Shown: piece after piece, positions 10,690-22,668 of the stretch
Layout: each line of letters starts with the position of its first letter
Numbering within the stretch: the first letter of the stretch is position 1
Assembly: GCA_027924645.1 (NCBI GenBank)
Contig: BSBN01000252.1
Coordinates: forward strand, 4,588,001-4,652,000
Direction of reading: 5' to 3'
DNA from: Cunninghamia lanceolata
Taxonomy: Eukaryota > Streptophyta > Pinopsida > Cupressales > Cupressaceae
DNA length: 64,000 nucleotides
Notes under the pieces: generated by a model
What the model was told of the DNA's origin: nothing
Seen by the model: only the letters and a program-made list of their open reading frames with translations
Database searches by the model: none
Made by a program: the position numbers and the translations under genes

Positions 10690-11220
10690 CAAAAAAATCG
10701 CATAAGTGCTACTGATTGTTTTGGAGGAATAAATACATGTGAAAGGATAAACAACCCAAGATTTGCACTATCTATTTTAGACTTGGCAATCATATAACTA
10801 TTACCACAAAAGGAGAGTTCAGTTCTAACATGGGGCACGAGCATGGAAGATGGCCAAGCACCATACAAAGCGTGGTTGTAACAAGTTTGGTATTTACTTT
10901 GTCGATGGACAGGAAGAGGGAAGTCATGACTACCTTCCAACAATTGAATCAACTTAGGTTTGTACTTGGACATTTTTGCTCTCAACTCATATAGCTTTTT
11001 GATCTCCTAGTAGAGATGTTTTGGGTAGTATTGATATCATGATTTGACTTAGTAGAACTATTTGTTGACTCAATAGAAGGAGACAGGTTGGTCAATTTAG
11101 GATGAAACTTAGTTGATTCGGCTTCCAACTTATCAAAAAGGGAGCATATGGAAGTGTTCTACGTGTCTTTTGTATATCATCTATTAGATTCTTAACACCA
11201 ATGGGAGGTATTAGAACATC
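10690..11220 (-). pseudogene. SET-domain gene fragment, N-terminal half of the SET domain
   Basis: On the minus strand, 10985-10700 encodes ALYGAWPSSMLVPHVRTELS, then SFCGNSYMIAKSKIDSANLG, GLFILSHVFIPPKQSVALM. 'AKSKIDSANLGLFI' matches the first SET motif (S-x-x-x-G-x-G-L-F), with the first glycine lost. Upstream (about 11190-11000) a Ser/Asn/Thr-rich frame (LTNLSPSIESTNSSTKSNHD) is joined by a frameshift. After 'VALMRFF' the similarity fades, consistent with a splice site or decay. The C-terminal SET half is at 5310-5648, and a further block at 21540-21752 lies beyond the inserted Copia. About 40-50 residues of the central SET domain were not found. Confidence 0.6.
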
Positions 11221-11225
11221 AACTT

Positions 11226-13114
11226 TGTTAGAACACACAGATATACTGAGAGCGGGGTGAATTAGTATATACCAATTTTTACTTCAATTCTACTGCAACA
11301 ACAAGATCATTGCCACATCAATCAAGTTATGTAAGAACTATGCAAACATAAACACATCCACACATCTAGTACAAGAGAACAAAAGATTTACGTGGAAACC
11401 GACAAGAAAAAAAAATGGTAAGAAAAGTTGCTTGGGTCTATTGCCCAAATCCAGCCTCACAAAATGAGTCAATGGATTAAAATATTTTGTAGCCACCAAC
11501 CAATAGGAATTTCAACCTTAGAAGGACACCAATCCTTTTAAAAATTTATAGGCACCAACCTACAAGAGACTTCAAACCCCTTATTAACCTGAGCACCAAC
11601 CTCTAGAATCTCTGAAATGGTTATAAAATAAATGACATACATACACTGTCAGTAATAATCTCTACACAATACAGCCATCACCTGTGCTATGAATGATAAA
11701 TTGTGATTTGCACAAACAGAGTCACAGTCCAATTTCAAAACTTTGTTCTCACACTTCTCAACCCTGAGTTTTGCAATTCAAAATAAAATAATATGCTCTT
11801 GCGAACATGGATACATAGTGTGCGACTCCTAAATTATCTTCTTTTCATTTCCTTCGCACTCAATTCACATTTGCATGTATACACACTCTATACCACCCAT
11901 AACATTTCTCCTTTATATATGTGATACTTTACATTTTTCAAAAGGAATTCAGCCTTTATAAATTTTAATTTCCAACATATACATTTCATACGGGTCAGCC
12001 CAACTTGAATTCCTGCACTATGAATTTAGGCCCAATTTAAATAAATTGAGTCAACCACTTGAATATGTATTTTGTTCTTCTTTAGAAAGTTGGCCAACTT
12101 TAAATATTTCACAATAACTATTTTCACTTTAATTCCAGTAGAGTCGGCCCAAATAAATAATCAATGTATTTTACTAACTGCTTTATAGAGAAGTTTGTCT
12201 ACGACTTTATATCTCCATGAACATAGGACTCTTCTCCATTCACTATCAGCAAAAGTGGCTTTCCACAAACCTTCTATCAAAGGCCTTTATCAGCAAGTTC
12301 ACCTCCATGAACCACAACATAAAAGCCTTTATCAGAAAAATCAACTTTCCATGAACTTTGGACATTTTATGAATTATTGGCAAAAGTATGAAACTACAAA
12401 CCATTCCTCCTTTTGTCGGTAAAAACATCAAATGATGAACTTGTCAGCTAAGTTGCACTTCCACAAACTTATCGATAAAATTTTAATCAATCAATGAACC
12501 AAGCTCTATACAAACCATCACTTCTCTTCTCTCACCAAAATCACCTAAATTCGCAAACCATGCAAACCTTGAACCATCAACCTTCTTCTATCAGCAAACA
12601 AAGAAAAACATGAACCACCACTTCCTTTGTCGACAGAAAGGCTTATTAGCAAACTCTTCCATCATAAAACTTTTGAGTTCGTGAACCAAAGATTTTTTCA
12701 ATACCTTGTTGGAAAAAAGTGCCATCGAGAAACTAAATATACTTTAAACTTTAAACTTTTATCTTCAAGCCTTCATCGACTAAACTAACCTATTGACAAA
12801 CTAGCTATCGGGAAACTATCTATTAGTGAAATTGATCATCTACAAACTTTTGAGTTTGCAAACCTCACAATTCACCGATCAAAAGCTGAAATCACTCATG
12901 CCTTAGAAATTTACTTTGTCATCTTTTTATGAGCTAACTAGTTGTCGAGAAAACTAGCCATTAGTGAACTCAAGAGTTCGTGAACATCGTGATTCACTAA
13001 CAGAAGGCTCATTCATGCCTTAGAATATTTTTGGATTAATTTTCCTTTAATGTTATTGTCTTTATGCCTTAGAAACTTTGTTACACCTTTGACATCAATG
13101 CAATATTTTCAACA
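11226..13114 (-). repeat. 3' LTR of the 10.3-kb Copia
   Basis: It begins TGTTAGAACACAC and ends TTTTCAACA, and aligns over its length with 19593-21533. The inner half (about 12190-13060) is a string of imperfect short repeats built around 'catcagcaaactt' and 'gaacttttgagttcgtgaacc'. It is unusually long for a Copia LTR. Confidence 0.8.
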
Positions 13115-13128
13115 ATCTTCCCCTTTCT
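13115..13128 (-). promoter_or_regulatory. Polypurine tract of the 10.3-kb Copia
   Basis: The minus strand reads GAGAAAGGGGAAGAT directly against the LTR edge at 13114, the expected position and composition for the plus-strand primer of a minus-oriented element. Confidence 0.75.
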
Positions 13129-13545
13129 CATTGATGACAACCAAAGATAAATAAACTCTCAATGTTCACTTTTGTATCTCTCCTTGAACTATTACACAAC
13201 TTCTAAAATTTCTCCCCCTTTGACATAAATGGGAAAGGGATGTAACAAACCTCTTTCCTTCATGATGTGATACTTCCTATTTTCTATGAATCTCCCCCTA
13301 CCTATTAAGCTCCCCCTTACTATATCTCTCTCCTTTGTTATATTAAACTCGATTATCTATATTGTCTTCTACTACATGCTCCCCCTGAGAGGTAACCACT
13401 ATCCAACTAGGGATTTAGAATAGATCTTTGATATGCTCCCCTGGACACATGCTTCATCATATGATTTTACTAATTTGATGAGAGTGATATCACTTTCAAC
13501 TTCTACCTTAAGTACTCAAATGTCTCCCTTGTAGCCACATGGGTA

Positions 13546-14679
13546 AGTGCAAGAAGTTGGGTCCACATAGAGGGAAAGTCGCGGGCAAAAAAAACATCCT
13601 GACAAAAATGGGTACCTATTTTAAAAGAAACGGGTACCCATTTAGGAATGGGTGCTCGAGCCTAAACAGGTACCCACTTAGAAATGGGTACCTGTTTAGG
13701 AACAGGTGCCTGATCCTAAACGGGTATCCATTTAGGAATGGGTACCCATTTCTATAAAAATATTTGAATTTGAAAAAAACACCTGTGTGCTTTTTTTTCC
13801 TATACAAAAGGAACGGGTACCTGTTTTAGAATGGGTACCCATTCCTAAAAGATTAGGCTTGGGAAAGGCATGGTAAGCCAACCCCTTGCCTTGGACCTGC
13901 AAGTTTTTTTCTAAGTACAGAATAAGAGAAAAGATTGAGTTTACCTATATGGCTGACAACATTTTTTCTAAAGTTTTTTACGAAATTAAAAGCCATTACA
14001 GATGACAGTGTCTAGTTTTCAAATATGTATTTTTTTTATTGGACTTGTTTTTTTATTTATTATTTAATTTATGAGCAAACTAGTCTAAAACTTGAAATGA
14101 TGGGTGTTTGTATTTTTTTAATAACTTTTAATTTTTAAAGTTTTTTTTTAAAAAATTATATGTCATCAATCTACACATCATTCTTTACACAATGAAAAAA
14201 AAATTCATTTTATGATTAGTTTTGCTCAAATTATGTTGGTCGTACACGAGGGTTTTTGAAAACTGCAATTAGGGCCAATAAAAAATTAATTTAAAAAAAT
14301 TATCTGGAAAAAAATTATAAAAAAATATCCTCATCAAACTTCACTGTACTACACATCTTTCCTCAAAAGGGTTTAGAAAAATACTTTTATTTAGGTCAAA
14401 TTATGTTGGCCATACACGTGCATGGTATGGTAAAAAAAAAGTGACTTTTAAACAGTGGTTTTTAAAAATGCCTATTGAAAATCAATTTGTATCATCTAGC
14501 TATTAAAATAAATTACATATTTCAAAAATAGACTCTGAGTACTACATTTCATATTCTTAACTTTTTTTAAGATTCAATCTTTAAGTGCCTCAAATGTTTA
14601 GGCCAAATGTGACAAATTCTGAAAATCAGGGAAAATACTTCCACTTTTTGGCCAAAAAGTGGACTTAACTTCTTGCACT
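13546..14679 (-). mobile_element. ~1.1-kb non-autonomous TIR transposon, copy B, inside Copia pol
   Basis: The left end reads AGTGCAAGAAGTTGGGTCCA and the right end is the complement AGTGCAAGAAGTTAAGTCCA. Its interior matches copy A (7058-8035) in reverse orientation, for example 'gtcgtacacgagggttttt' near 14240. It is inserted near the end of the Copia RNase H/pol frame: '...EVKLEYV' precedes it and 'TFEYLR' follows it on the minus strand. ACAT flanks the longer GGGT...ACCC boundaries, which may be a 4-bp target duplication, but some host coding sequence also seems to be missing. It carries an extra GGTACC-rich array absent from copy A. Confidence 0.75.
13600..13850. repeat. GGTACC-rich imperfect tandem array inside TIR copy B
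   Basis: A unit of about 24 bp based on AACGGGTACCCATTTAGGAATGGGTACC-like sequence (itself nearly palindromic) recurs about nine to ten times with substitutions, interrupted around 13752-13810. The units read similarly on both strands, so strong secondary structure is expected. It contains frames on both strands that are by-products of the repeat. Confidence 0.75.
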
Positions 14680-17600
14680 GACCCACATATTCCAACTTTA
14701 CCTCTTGACCTGTAACCTTTTCTCTCAACAAATGATACTTAATAGATATATGCTTGGTTCTAGAGTGCATCACTGGATTTTTTGATATGTTGATTGAATT
14801 TGTATTATCACATAAAATAGGAATGGGCTCAACATATATTACTTGGATATCCTTCAATGCCTATTTCATCCACAACACCTAGGTACAACAAGATACTGCA
14901 GCTATATATTCTACTTCTACTATTGAAAGAGAGACTGACTCTTGCTTCTTTCTTAACCATGAAACCAATCTATCACCTAAGAAGAAAGCTCTACCACTTG
15001 TTCTTCTCCTATCATCCATGTTGTCAACCCAATCTGCATTTGTATATGCACAGTTAGAGAGAAGTCCTTTCCCTTCGCATACCACAGTCCATAGTCCAAT
15101 GTGCTCTTCAAGTATCTGAAAATACTTTTAACAACTTTTACATGTGTCTCTTTTAGATTGTCTTGAAACCTAGCCACCATAAAAAATTCTTGCATAATAT
15201 AGCAAGCCTTGATGTGGTCAAATATAATAAGATTCCTATCATGGACCTATAAAGAGTCTTATCAGCTTGAGATGACTCATCATCCTTGCTAAGATGACAA
15301 CCAATTACTATAGGTGTACTTACAAGTTTGCAGTCATCCATACCAAACTTTTTCAACATCTCCTTGACATACTTAGCTTGTGAAATAAAGATACCCTTTT
15401 CTAATTGAACAATTTGAAGTCCAAGAAAGAATGAAAGTTCACCTATCATAGACATCTAAAACTCCTTTTGCATCTCTTCTGCAAACTTCTTGCACATCCT
15501 ATCATTTCTACCAAAGGTAATATCATCCATATATACTACAACTATCAACATGTGCTCACCTTCAACCTTGATGTAGAGATTACTATCTGCAATACCCTTC
15601 CTTTTTGAAGCCTTGTTGGTGTAAATACTTGTCCAACCTTGCATACCATGCCCTAGGGGTTTGTTTGAGACCATATAAAGCCTTTCTAAGTCTTCATACC
15701 AAATTCTGATCTTCTAATAGCTGAAATCCTTCAGGTTGCTCTATGTAAACTTCTTCTTCTAGATCACCATTCAAGAAGGTAGATTTGATATCAATTTTGT
15801 ACACCTTGAAGTCTTTGTGAACCGTGAATGCAATAAATATCTTGATTGCTTCCAATCTTGCAATAGGGGCATATGTCTCCTCAAAATTAATGTCTTCCAT
15901 TTGTGAATAGCCCTTGTAAACCAACCTTGCTTTGTTTCTTACCACTTCTCCTTCTTCATTCAACTTATTTCCAAATACCCACTTGGTGCCAATCACATTC
16001 TTATCCTTTGGCCTTGGAACAAGTTCCTGAGTTTCATTCTTCTCGATCTAATTTAGCTCTTCTTGCATAGCATTGATCCAATTCTCATCTTTTCTTGTTT
16101 CAATGAAATTCTTAGGCTCTACTTTGGATAGAAAAGAGAGGTTTATCTGCTCTGTTAGTTTCTTCTAGTCACAACTCTATCATCCTTAATTCCAATAATC
16201 TGATCTTCAAAGTGATTCTTCTGAACATACTTTGCATGTGTCTTGGTAGTCTCCTTCTATGTTTCTTTTTCTTCAACTTCATCTTCTTCTATACAGGTAG
16301 ATTCCTCTGAGTAGTAGTCTTCTTGATCATGTGTGGATGGATGTAACTCTTCATCAACCCTAACATTTGCACTCTTAACTATCTTCTATAGTCTTTTATT
16401 GTAGCATCTGTATGCCTTTCTTCTAGTTGAGTAGCCAAGAAAAATTTCTTCTTCATATCTTGAGTCAAACTTGCCCAACTTGTCTTCATCTCTTTTGATA
16501 TAACATCTACTTCCAAATATTATGAAATACTTGATAGATGTAAGTCTTCCTTTCAACAATTCATATGGAGTCTTTGTGTTATTTATTATTATCTATCATT
16601 TGTTAAGAATATAGACAATGGTATGGACTGCTTCTTTCCAATACACATCAGGTAACTTGGCTTCATTCAACATTGTTTTTTCCATCTCCTAAACTATTCT
16701 ATTCTTCCTTTTAACTACTCCATTTTGTTGAGGAGTCCTTGCAATAGAGTACTATCTCCTTATTCCATGTTTTTCATAGAATTATTCAAATTTATTTGAT
16801 GTGAACTCACTACCTCTATATGATCTTACACACTTGATTCTAGCATTCATTTTATTCTCAACCATACACTTGAAGATCTTAATTCTATTAAAATATTTTG
16901 ATTTATCTTTCAAAAATCTAACCCATGTCATTCTAGAGTAATCATCAATGAGAAACGTAAAGTACCTTTCACCTTGAACACTCCTTGTTTTGGTAGGACA
17001 ACACAAATATGTATGAATCAGTTTGTTGAAGACTATTATTTGGTCTTGAACCTTTTCCTTGTCTGCTTTCCAATCTGACATTCCTTACAAAATGTGCTAG
17101 TAGGCTTGACAATCTTTGAGATGCCTCTAATTGCATGTTTAGAGTTGATCTTCACAAGGTTTTCAAAGTTGATGTGTCCCATTCTCTTATGCCACAACCA
17201 ACATTCATTTGTTTGTCCTAGAAGGTAGTTCCTTCATTTGACTTCACCAAGATTATACAAGTTATTCTATGTCCTACTTGCTTCTACCACAAGTTTGTCA
17301 ATGCTTGCTCTTCTGATTTCGCATCGTTGTGTATGGAAGATGAGATTGTATCCTTTGTTGCACATATGAATTACATTGAGAAGATTTCTCTTGAGACCTT
17401 CTATATATAAGACATCTTATGTCTTATTCTTTCCATCAATACTTATTGTACTTTTACCGCATATTCTTGTAGTTGTGTTGTCTCCAAACATGACTGATCC
17501 ACCATTTCATTTAACAAGGCTAATAAACTTGCTCTTATCTCATGTCATGTGACTTGAGCATCCATTGTCTATAACCCAAGGATTTGCTTGCCCTTGGGCA

Positions 17601-19560
17601 TAAAATGTAGATTGGACAATCATTGAATTTTCACCTTCATGATTGTTTTTTCTTAACTTCTCATTCCTTCTTCTGATCTGTCTTCTAGTTTTCAAGAATG
17701 TCTATCCATTTGACTTGGTTATCAAGATCAGTCACTAAATATTTTGACTTTGCCAAGCTACTTTTGTAAAACCTTTCTATGTGCCCAAAATTGTTGCAAA
17801 CATGCCATATTATGTTGAAATCAATCAAAGAAGCAAAATAATTTTTGCTTACATAATCACTTCTTCTCATTCTAAATCTGCATTCAATGGCTTTGTGACC
17901 ATACTGATTGCAAATCAAACAATAACTAGAGAAAGTATAAATAAACCTGTTCATGAATGTCTTTGTTGCAAGAGTTGATCGTCTAGATTTTCTTCTTTGA
18001 GAGATGACAGGGATGAAATATACTTCTAAAATTTTCTTATTCTCTTTCTTAATTAGGATTTATTCATTTGGCAATGTCTTCTCTAAGTTAATCTTCTTTT
18101 CAAGAGAAAATGATTGTGTGACTTCTTCATCATAACCCAAACCTAACTTTATGGATAGAGATCTTTGAATGTTTATTATATTATCCAGAACTTTACAACT
18201 CTTTCCAAACTTGATATTCTTATTCAATTGAGCATGTACTTTTTCCACTTCCTTTCTCATTGAAACAATTTCTTCTTCAGGTTTTAAACACTCATCTAAT
18301 TTGGCTTTGAGGTCAATGTTTTCGATATCTACAATCCTTTTTCCTTCTTCAATTTGAATCTTTAAGCTAACAATAATTTCCTCTCATTCTTTAAATTTTA
18401 CCTTTTGTTCTTTCTTTTCTTTCCTTACTAATCTCATGTCCTCCAGAGTAGGAAATAAGTTCCCTTCAAGATCAGCTTCACATTCTTCTTCATTAGGATC
18501 TAGCATTTCTTCACCATCTTCTATAGAGTTGTTTTCATTTATCAAAACAACACTCCTTATTTCTATTGCCATGAGTTGAGTTTCTTCTCTGTTACTATCT
18601 GAGACACTTTCATCACTCTCATCAAATGAGTTGCTTTCCTCTTTAGAATAGAGGTTTTTCTTATGTTTGAGAAAGCTCCTCTTTTCATGTTTTCCTTGTT
18701 TGTGGCTCTTTTTATGTTGCTAATATTCACCATATTTCTCTATGTTATGCTCTTATTTCTCACTAGTACTTTCACTTTTGGCCTGAGGGAACTTAGCAAT
18801 AGAATGACCAATTTTACTACAATTAAAGCATTTGAAAGGTAACTTACCTTTATACTTGTTGGAACTCTTCAACTTTCTCACAAAGTTGGTTTCCTCATTA
18901 TCAAACCCCTCACTTGGCTTAGATGCATCATTTGTTTCCTTCTTAGATGCTTTGAAAGAAACTTCATTCTTAGATTTCTCCTTACTCACATTCCTCATTT
19001 CATTAGTAAGAGATCTATACAAATAATCCATTGTGAACTTATTTAGATCTCTAGCTTCTTCAATAGACGAAACTTTTGAATCATACCTTTTGGGAAGGGA
19101 TCTTAGAACCTTCTTCACAATTACCGAATCATTCATTTCTTCACCAAGTCTTATGATATCATTGACAATTTCATCCAGCTGTAGTAGATAGTTAGAAATA
19201 TTTTGTTCTTTCTTCATCTTCAGACTTTCAAACTTGCCTCTATAGGTTTGTATCTTAGCTGGTTTCCCCTTATCATCACCTTCATAAATTTTATGAAGCT
19301 TTTTCCTAATATCCTTAGATATGTTGCACTACATTACATTGACAAACTCTGTGTTGGTTAGACCACACAAGATAGCACTCTTTACCTTACCATTGTTCTC
19401 ACATTCTTTCTTGCCAGCCTGATCTATTGGAGGAGTTACAGGTTCAATGTAACCATCAATCACAGACTTCCAAACATTATACCCTAGAGAGGTTAAATAG
19501 GCTTCCATTCTTAAACTCTAGAAGGCATAGTTCAATCCATCGAAAAGAGGTGCTCTATTA
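14680..19560 (-). pseudogene. Copia gag-pol (gag, PR, IN, RT, RNase H), broken
   Basis: Minus strand, in order from 19560: gag with LFDGLNYAF and SLGYNVWKSVIDGY, then YLLQLDEIVNDIIRLGEEM (about 19190), and a zinc knuckle CFNCSKIGHSIAKF (about 18820, last cysteine lost). A charged coiled-coil region with LSIKLGLGYDEE follows (about 18150), and a second knuckle CLICNQYGHKAIEC (about 17910). The protease is IDNGCSSHMT (about 17570; the catalytic DSG is now DNG). Integrase blocks include FLIDDYSRMTWVRFL (about 16950). RT has [15 protein letters not shown] (about 15990), [16 protein letters not shown] (about 15770) and YMDD (about 15530). RNase H has NADWVDNMDDRRRTSG (about 15030) and CDNTNSINISKNPVMHSRTK (about 14800). 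The tail resumes at about 13530 (TFEYLR). Stops and frameshifts are frequent. Confidence 0.85.
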
Positions 19561-19565
19561 GAATA

Positions 19566-19578
19566 GGTTCTAATACAA
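19566..19578 (-). promoter_or_regulatory. Degraded primer-binding site of the 10.3-kb Copia
   Basis: The minus strand reads TTGTATTAGAACC, resembling TGGTATCAGAGCC with several changes. It lies about 14 nt from the LTR edge instead of the usual 2, so either bases were inserted or the LTR edge has shifted. Confidence 0.5.
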
Positions 19579-19592
19579 GAACTACTTTTAGT

Positions 19593-21533
19593 TGTTAGGC
19601 TACACCATGGAACTTATTGAGAGGGGGTGAATCAGTATATACCAATTTTTATTTCAATTTTACCACAACAACAAGATCTCTACAACATCAATCAAATTAT
19701 GTAAGAACTATATAAACATAAGTGCATCCACACATCCACACAAGAGAACACAAGATTTACATGGAAACCTAGAAGGGAAAAACTATGGTAAGAAAAAATG
19801 TAGGGGTCTAATACCCAAATCTAGCATCCCAAAATAAGTCAATGAATTACAATATTTTGTAGGAACCAACCCACAAAAATTTCAACCTGAGAAGAACACA
19901 AATCCTTTTACAGATTTATAGGCACCAACCTATAGGAGACTTCAAACCCCTTATCAACCTGAGCACCAACCCAAATAAAGAGAGTTACCAACCTCACAAG
20001 GAACAAGAGGCACCAACCTCTTGAATCATTGGAATGATTATAAAAGAAATGACATACATACATTATCAGCAATAATCTTTGCCTAATAGAATTATCACCT
20101 CTATTATGAATGATAAATCATGATTTGCATAAACAGAGTCACAATCCAAATTCAGAACTTTGTTGTCACACTTCTCAACCCTTTTGTTCTACAATTCAGA
20201 ATAAAACAATATGCTATTGTAAACATGGATACATACTGTGCAACTCCTGAATTATTTTATGTTTATTTCCTTCACACTCAATTTGCATTCGCATGTATAC
20301 ACACACTCTATATCACCCAAACCATTCTCCTTTATATATGTGATACTTTACATTTTTCAAAAGGAAGTCGACCTCTATAAATTTTAATTTACAATGTATA
20401 CATTTTATAGGATTAGGCCAACCTAAATTCCCGCACTATGAATTTGGACAAATTTAGATAAACTGAGTTAGCAACTTTAATATTTATTTTATTCTTCTTT
20501 AGAAACTTAGCCAACTTCAAATATTTCACCATAACTATTTTCACTTTAATTCCAAGGGAGTCGGCCCAAATAAATAATTAATGTATTTTACTAATGGCCT
20601 TATAGAGAAGTCTATTAGTGAATTTATATCTTGATAAACCTAGGACTCTTATCCATTCACTATCAGCAAAGGTGGCTTTCTACGAACCTTTTCTCAAAAG
20701 CCTTTATCAGCAAAAGTTCACCTCCATGAACCACAACTTAAAAGTGTTTATCAGAAAAATCAACCTTCTATGAACTTTGGACATTTTATCCATTATCAGT
20801 AAAAGTACAAAAATACAAATCATTCTTCCTTTTGTCAATGCAAAAATCAAATGACAAACTTGTCCGCAAAGTTGCACTTCCACAAATTTATTGGTAAAGT
20901 CTTTGATTAACAAACCAAGTGATATACTGTAAACCATCACTTCTCTTATATTGGCAAAATTGCCTATCGACAAACCATCGAAACCACAAACCATCAACTT
21001 TCTTCTATTGGAAAACCAAGAAAAACATGAACCACAACTTCCTTTGTTAGCAAAAAGGCTCATCGACAAACTTTCCCATTGTTAAACTTTTGAGTTTGGG
21101 GAGCAAAGGTTTTGCTGATACCTTGTTTGCAAAAAGTGCCATCAGCAAACTAAAGATACTTTAAACTTTAAACTTTCTTCTTCAATCCTTGATTGGCTAA
21201 ACTTGCTTTTCGGTAAACTAGCTATTAGGGAAACTATCTATCGGTGAACTTCGCCATCAGTGAACTTTTGAGTTCGTGAACCTGACAATTCACTAACCAA
21301 AGGATGAAACCATTCATTCCTTACAAAATTACTTTGTCATCATTTTATCAGCTAACTAGTTGTTGGGAAAACTAGCCATCAATGAACTTAAGAGTTCACG
21401 AACTTTGCAATTCATTGGTTGAAGGCTCATTCATGCCTTAGAATCTTTTTGGATAAATTTTGCTTTGAACTTATTGTCTTCATGCCTTAGAGACTTTGTG
21501 ACACATTTGACATCGATGACAATATTTCCAACA
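19593..21533 (-). repeat. 5' LTR of the 10.3-kb Copia
   Basis: Begins TGTTAGGCTACACC and ends TTTCCAACA. It aligns with 11226-13114 from the 'gagaggggg-tgaatcagtatataccaattttta' block through to the 'catgccttagagactttgt' end. It is about 50 bp longer than its partner. By eye the pair has diverged by well over 10 percent, mostly transitions and small indels, which suggests an old insertion. Confidence 0.8.
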
Positions 21534-21539
21534 AACATT

Positions 21540-21752
21540 GGGTAATTTAATGGGACAATGTGACAAGTCAAGGGTTCTTCTTCAACCCTTGAAATTTTGA
21601 ACAACCACATACTTGTTGGGTGTCATAAAAGAGATCCAATTCACAGTGTTGTACCATTGACCTAGGTTGATTGTTGGAAGATGGCATGTTACAAATGCCA
21701 AGATAAAGTGGTAGTCCATTTTCATCAAGCAACTACCTATGGTATCTTTCTC
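21540..21752 (-). pseudogene. Exon-like block, probable upstream part of the SET-domain gene
   Basis: Minus strand from a good acceptor-like TTGCAG/G at 21753: GERYHR, a TAG, then LLDENGLPLYLGICNMPSSN, QPRSMVQHCELDLFYD and VCGCSKFQGLKK before a stop. The TAG stands where CAG (Gln) would fit. The peptide composition looks like real protein, but I do not recognise the domain. It is on the same strand as, and upstream of, the SET fragments; the 10.3-kb Copia separates it from the one at 10690-11220. Assignment to the same gene is inference from collinearity, since the frame across the Copia insertion point is not clean. Confidence 0.45.
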
Positions 21753-22663
21753 CTGCAACATTTTTGGACTAGTGGAATATCATGCACATACAAACTCAAT
21801 CCTAAATCATGATCCTACAAAATTAAATAAACAATTATTCAAATGTACGTGCATAATTAACATAACTTCAATTATTTAAATGAATCATAAATAAAAACTA
21901 GACTTAGTACAATTGGAGGTGGAGAACATGAAGAGCTTCCAATGATATGGAATGAGCTAGAATTTGAAGAATTGGACATTTCTTTATTTTCCCTATCTTT
22001 GAGCCAAAACCAACATCAATATGTGAATAAATTCTCAAAAGAAAGATTTGCAATCTTAGAATAATATACTTCAAATAGAATTTTGATTACCTTATAAAAA
22101 ATTATTGGTGCACTGTATAAAGTTTTAATGCACCGATGTTTCTGAATATATACAATGCAGCAGTGTGGATATTAATGAGGTCAACTGAATGGTGCCATCT
22201 ATTTGAACATCTACAATGAAAAACCTCTAAAAAATTGTAATTACAGAAGTTTGTAATTTTATTTTGTGAATCAAATACTGTAGCAGTGCATATTTTATGT
22301 ATACATAGTAGTTCTCTTAACACGGTATAGTGCACTGATAAGCTAAGTTGAAAAAATAATTTGTGTGCAGTTATCATCAATACACAAAAATATTAATCAA
22401 AAAAATGAGAGGGAAATTTTTTTAAATGTGTACTTATAGAAGAAAACTTAATCCTCTTGGTCAACTAGATTATATCCATTAATTGAAAACATCACTTGGA
22501 CCACCACTCTTCACTCTCCTAATTTCAAATAGAAAAAACTCAATAATAGAATTTATAGTGATTAAGTTGTTTCTTCATGATAATGCAGTTAGTGGTTCGG
22601 TTGCAACTACATTACTTAATTAAGTGGCTCAAAGAGTTTAACCAATGATATTAACATGTGCAT
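21753..22663. other. Gene-free stretch, possible intron
   Basis: AT-rich with no convincing protein frame. At 22100-22340 the words 'cagcagtg/tgtagcagtg' and 'gtgcactg' recur loosely. It would be intronic or upstream sequence if the block at 21540-21752 is an exon. Confidence 0.35.
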
Positions 22664-22668
22664 GTTTT

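Larger units (their letters stand above)
11226..21533 (-). mobile_element. Full-length decayed Copia retrotransposon (10.3 kb)
   Basis: Two LTRs of about 1.9 kb (11226-13114 and 19593-21533) enclose a minus-strand gag-pol, with a purine tract next to the left LTR and a degraded primer-binding site near the right one. Flanks AACTT (11221-11225) and AACAT (21534-21538) match at 4 of 5 bases as a target duplication. It carries a TIR transposon insertion at 13546-14679. The SET-gene fragments lie on both sides of it, so it inserted into that locus. Confidence 0.85.

Noticed and set aside
10551..10700. C-terminal part of the long minus-strand frame at 10551-10985 as real coding sequence
   Set aside because: Similarity to a SET domain stops near 'VALMRFF'; the rest is Phe/Ser/Pro-rich and looks like intron read-through.
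13600..13850. CRISPR-like repeated units
   Set aside because: The units are contiguous, near-palindromic and variable with no unique spacers; the setting is a plant transposon.
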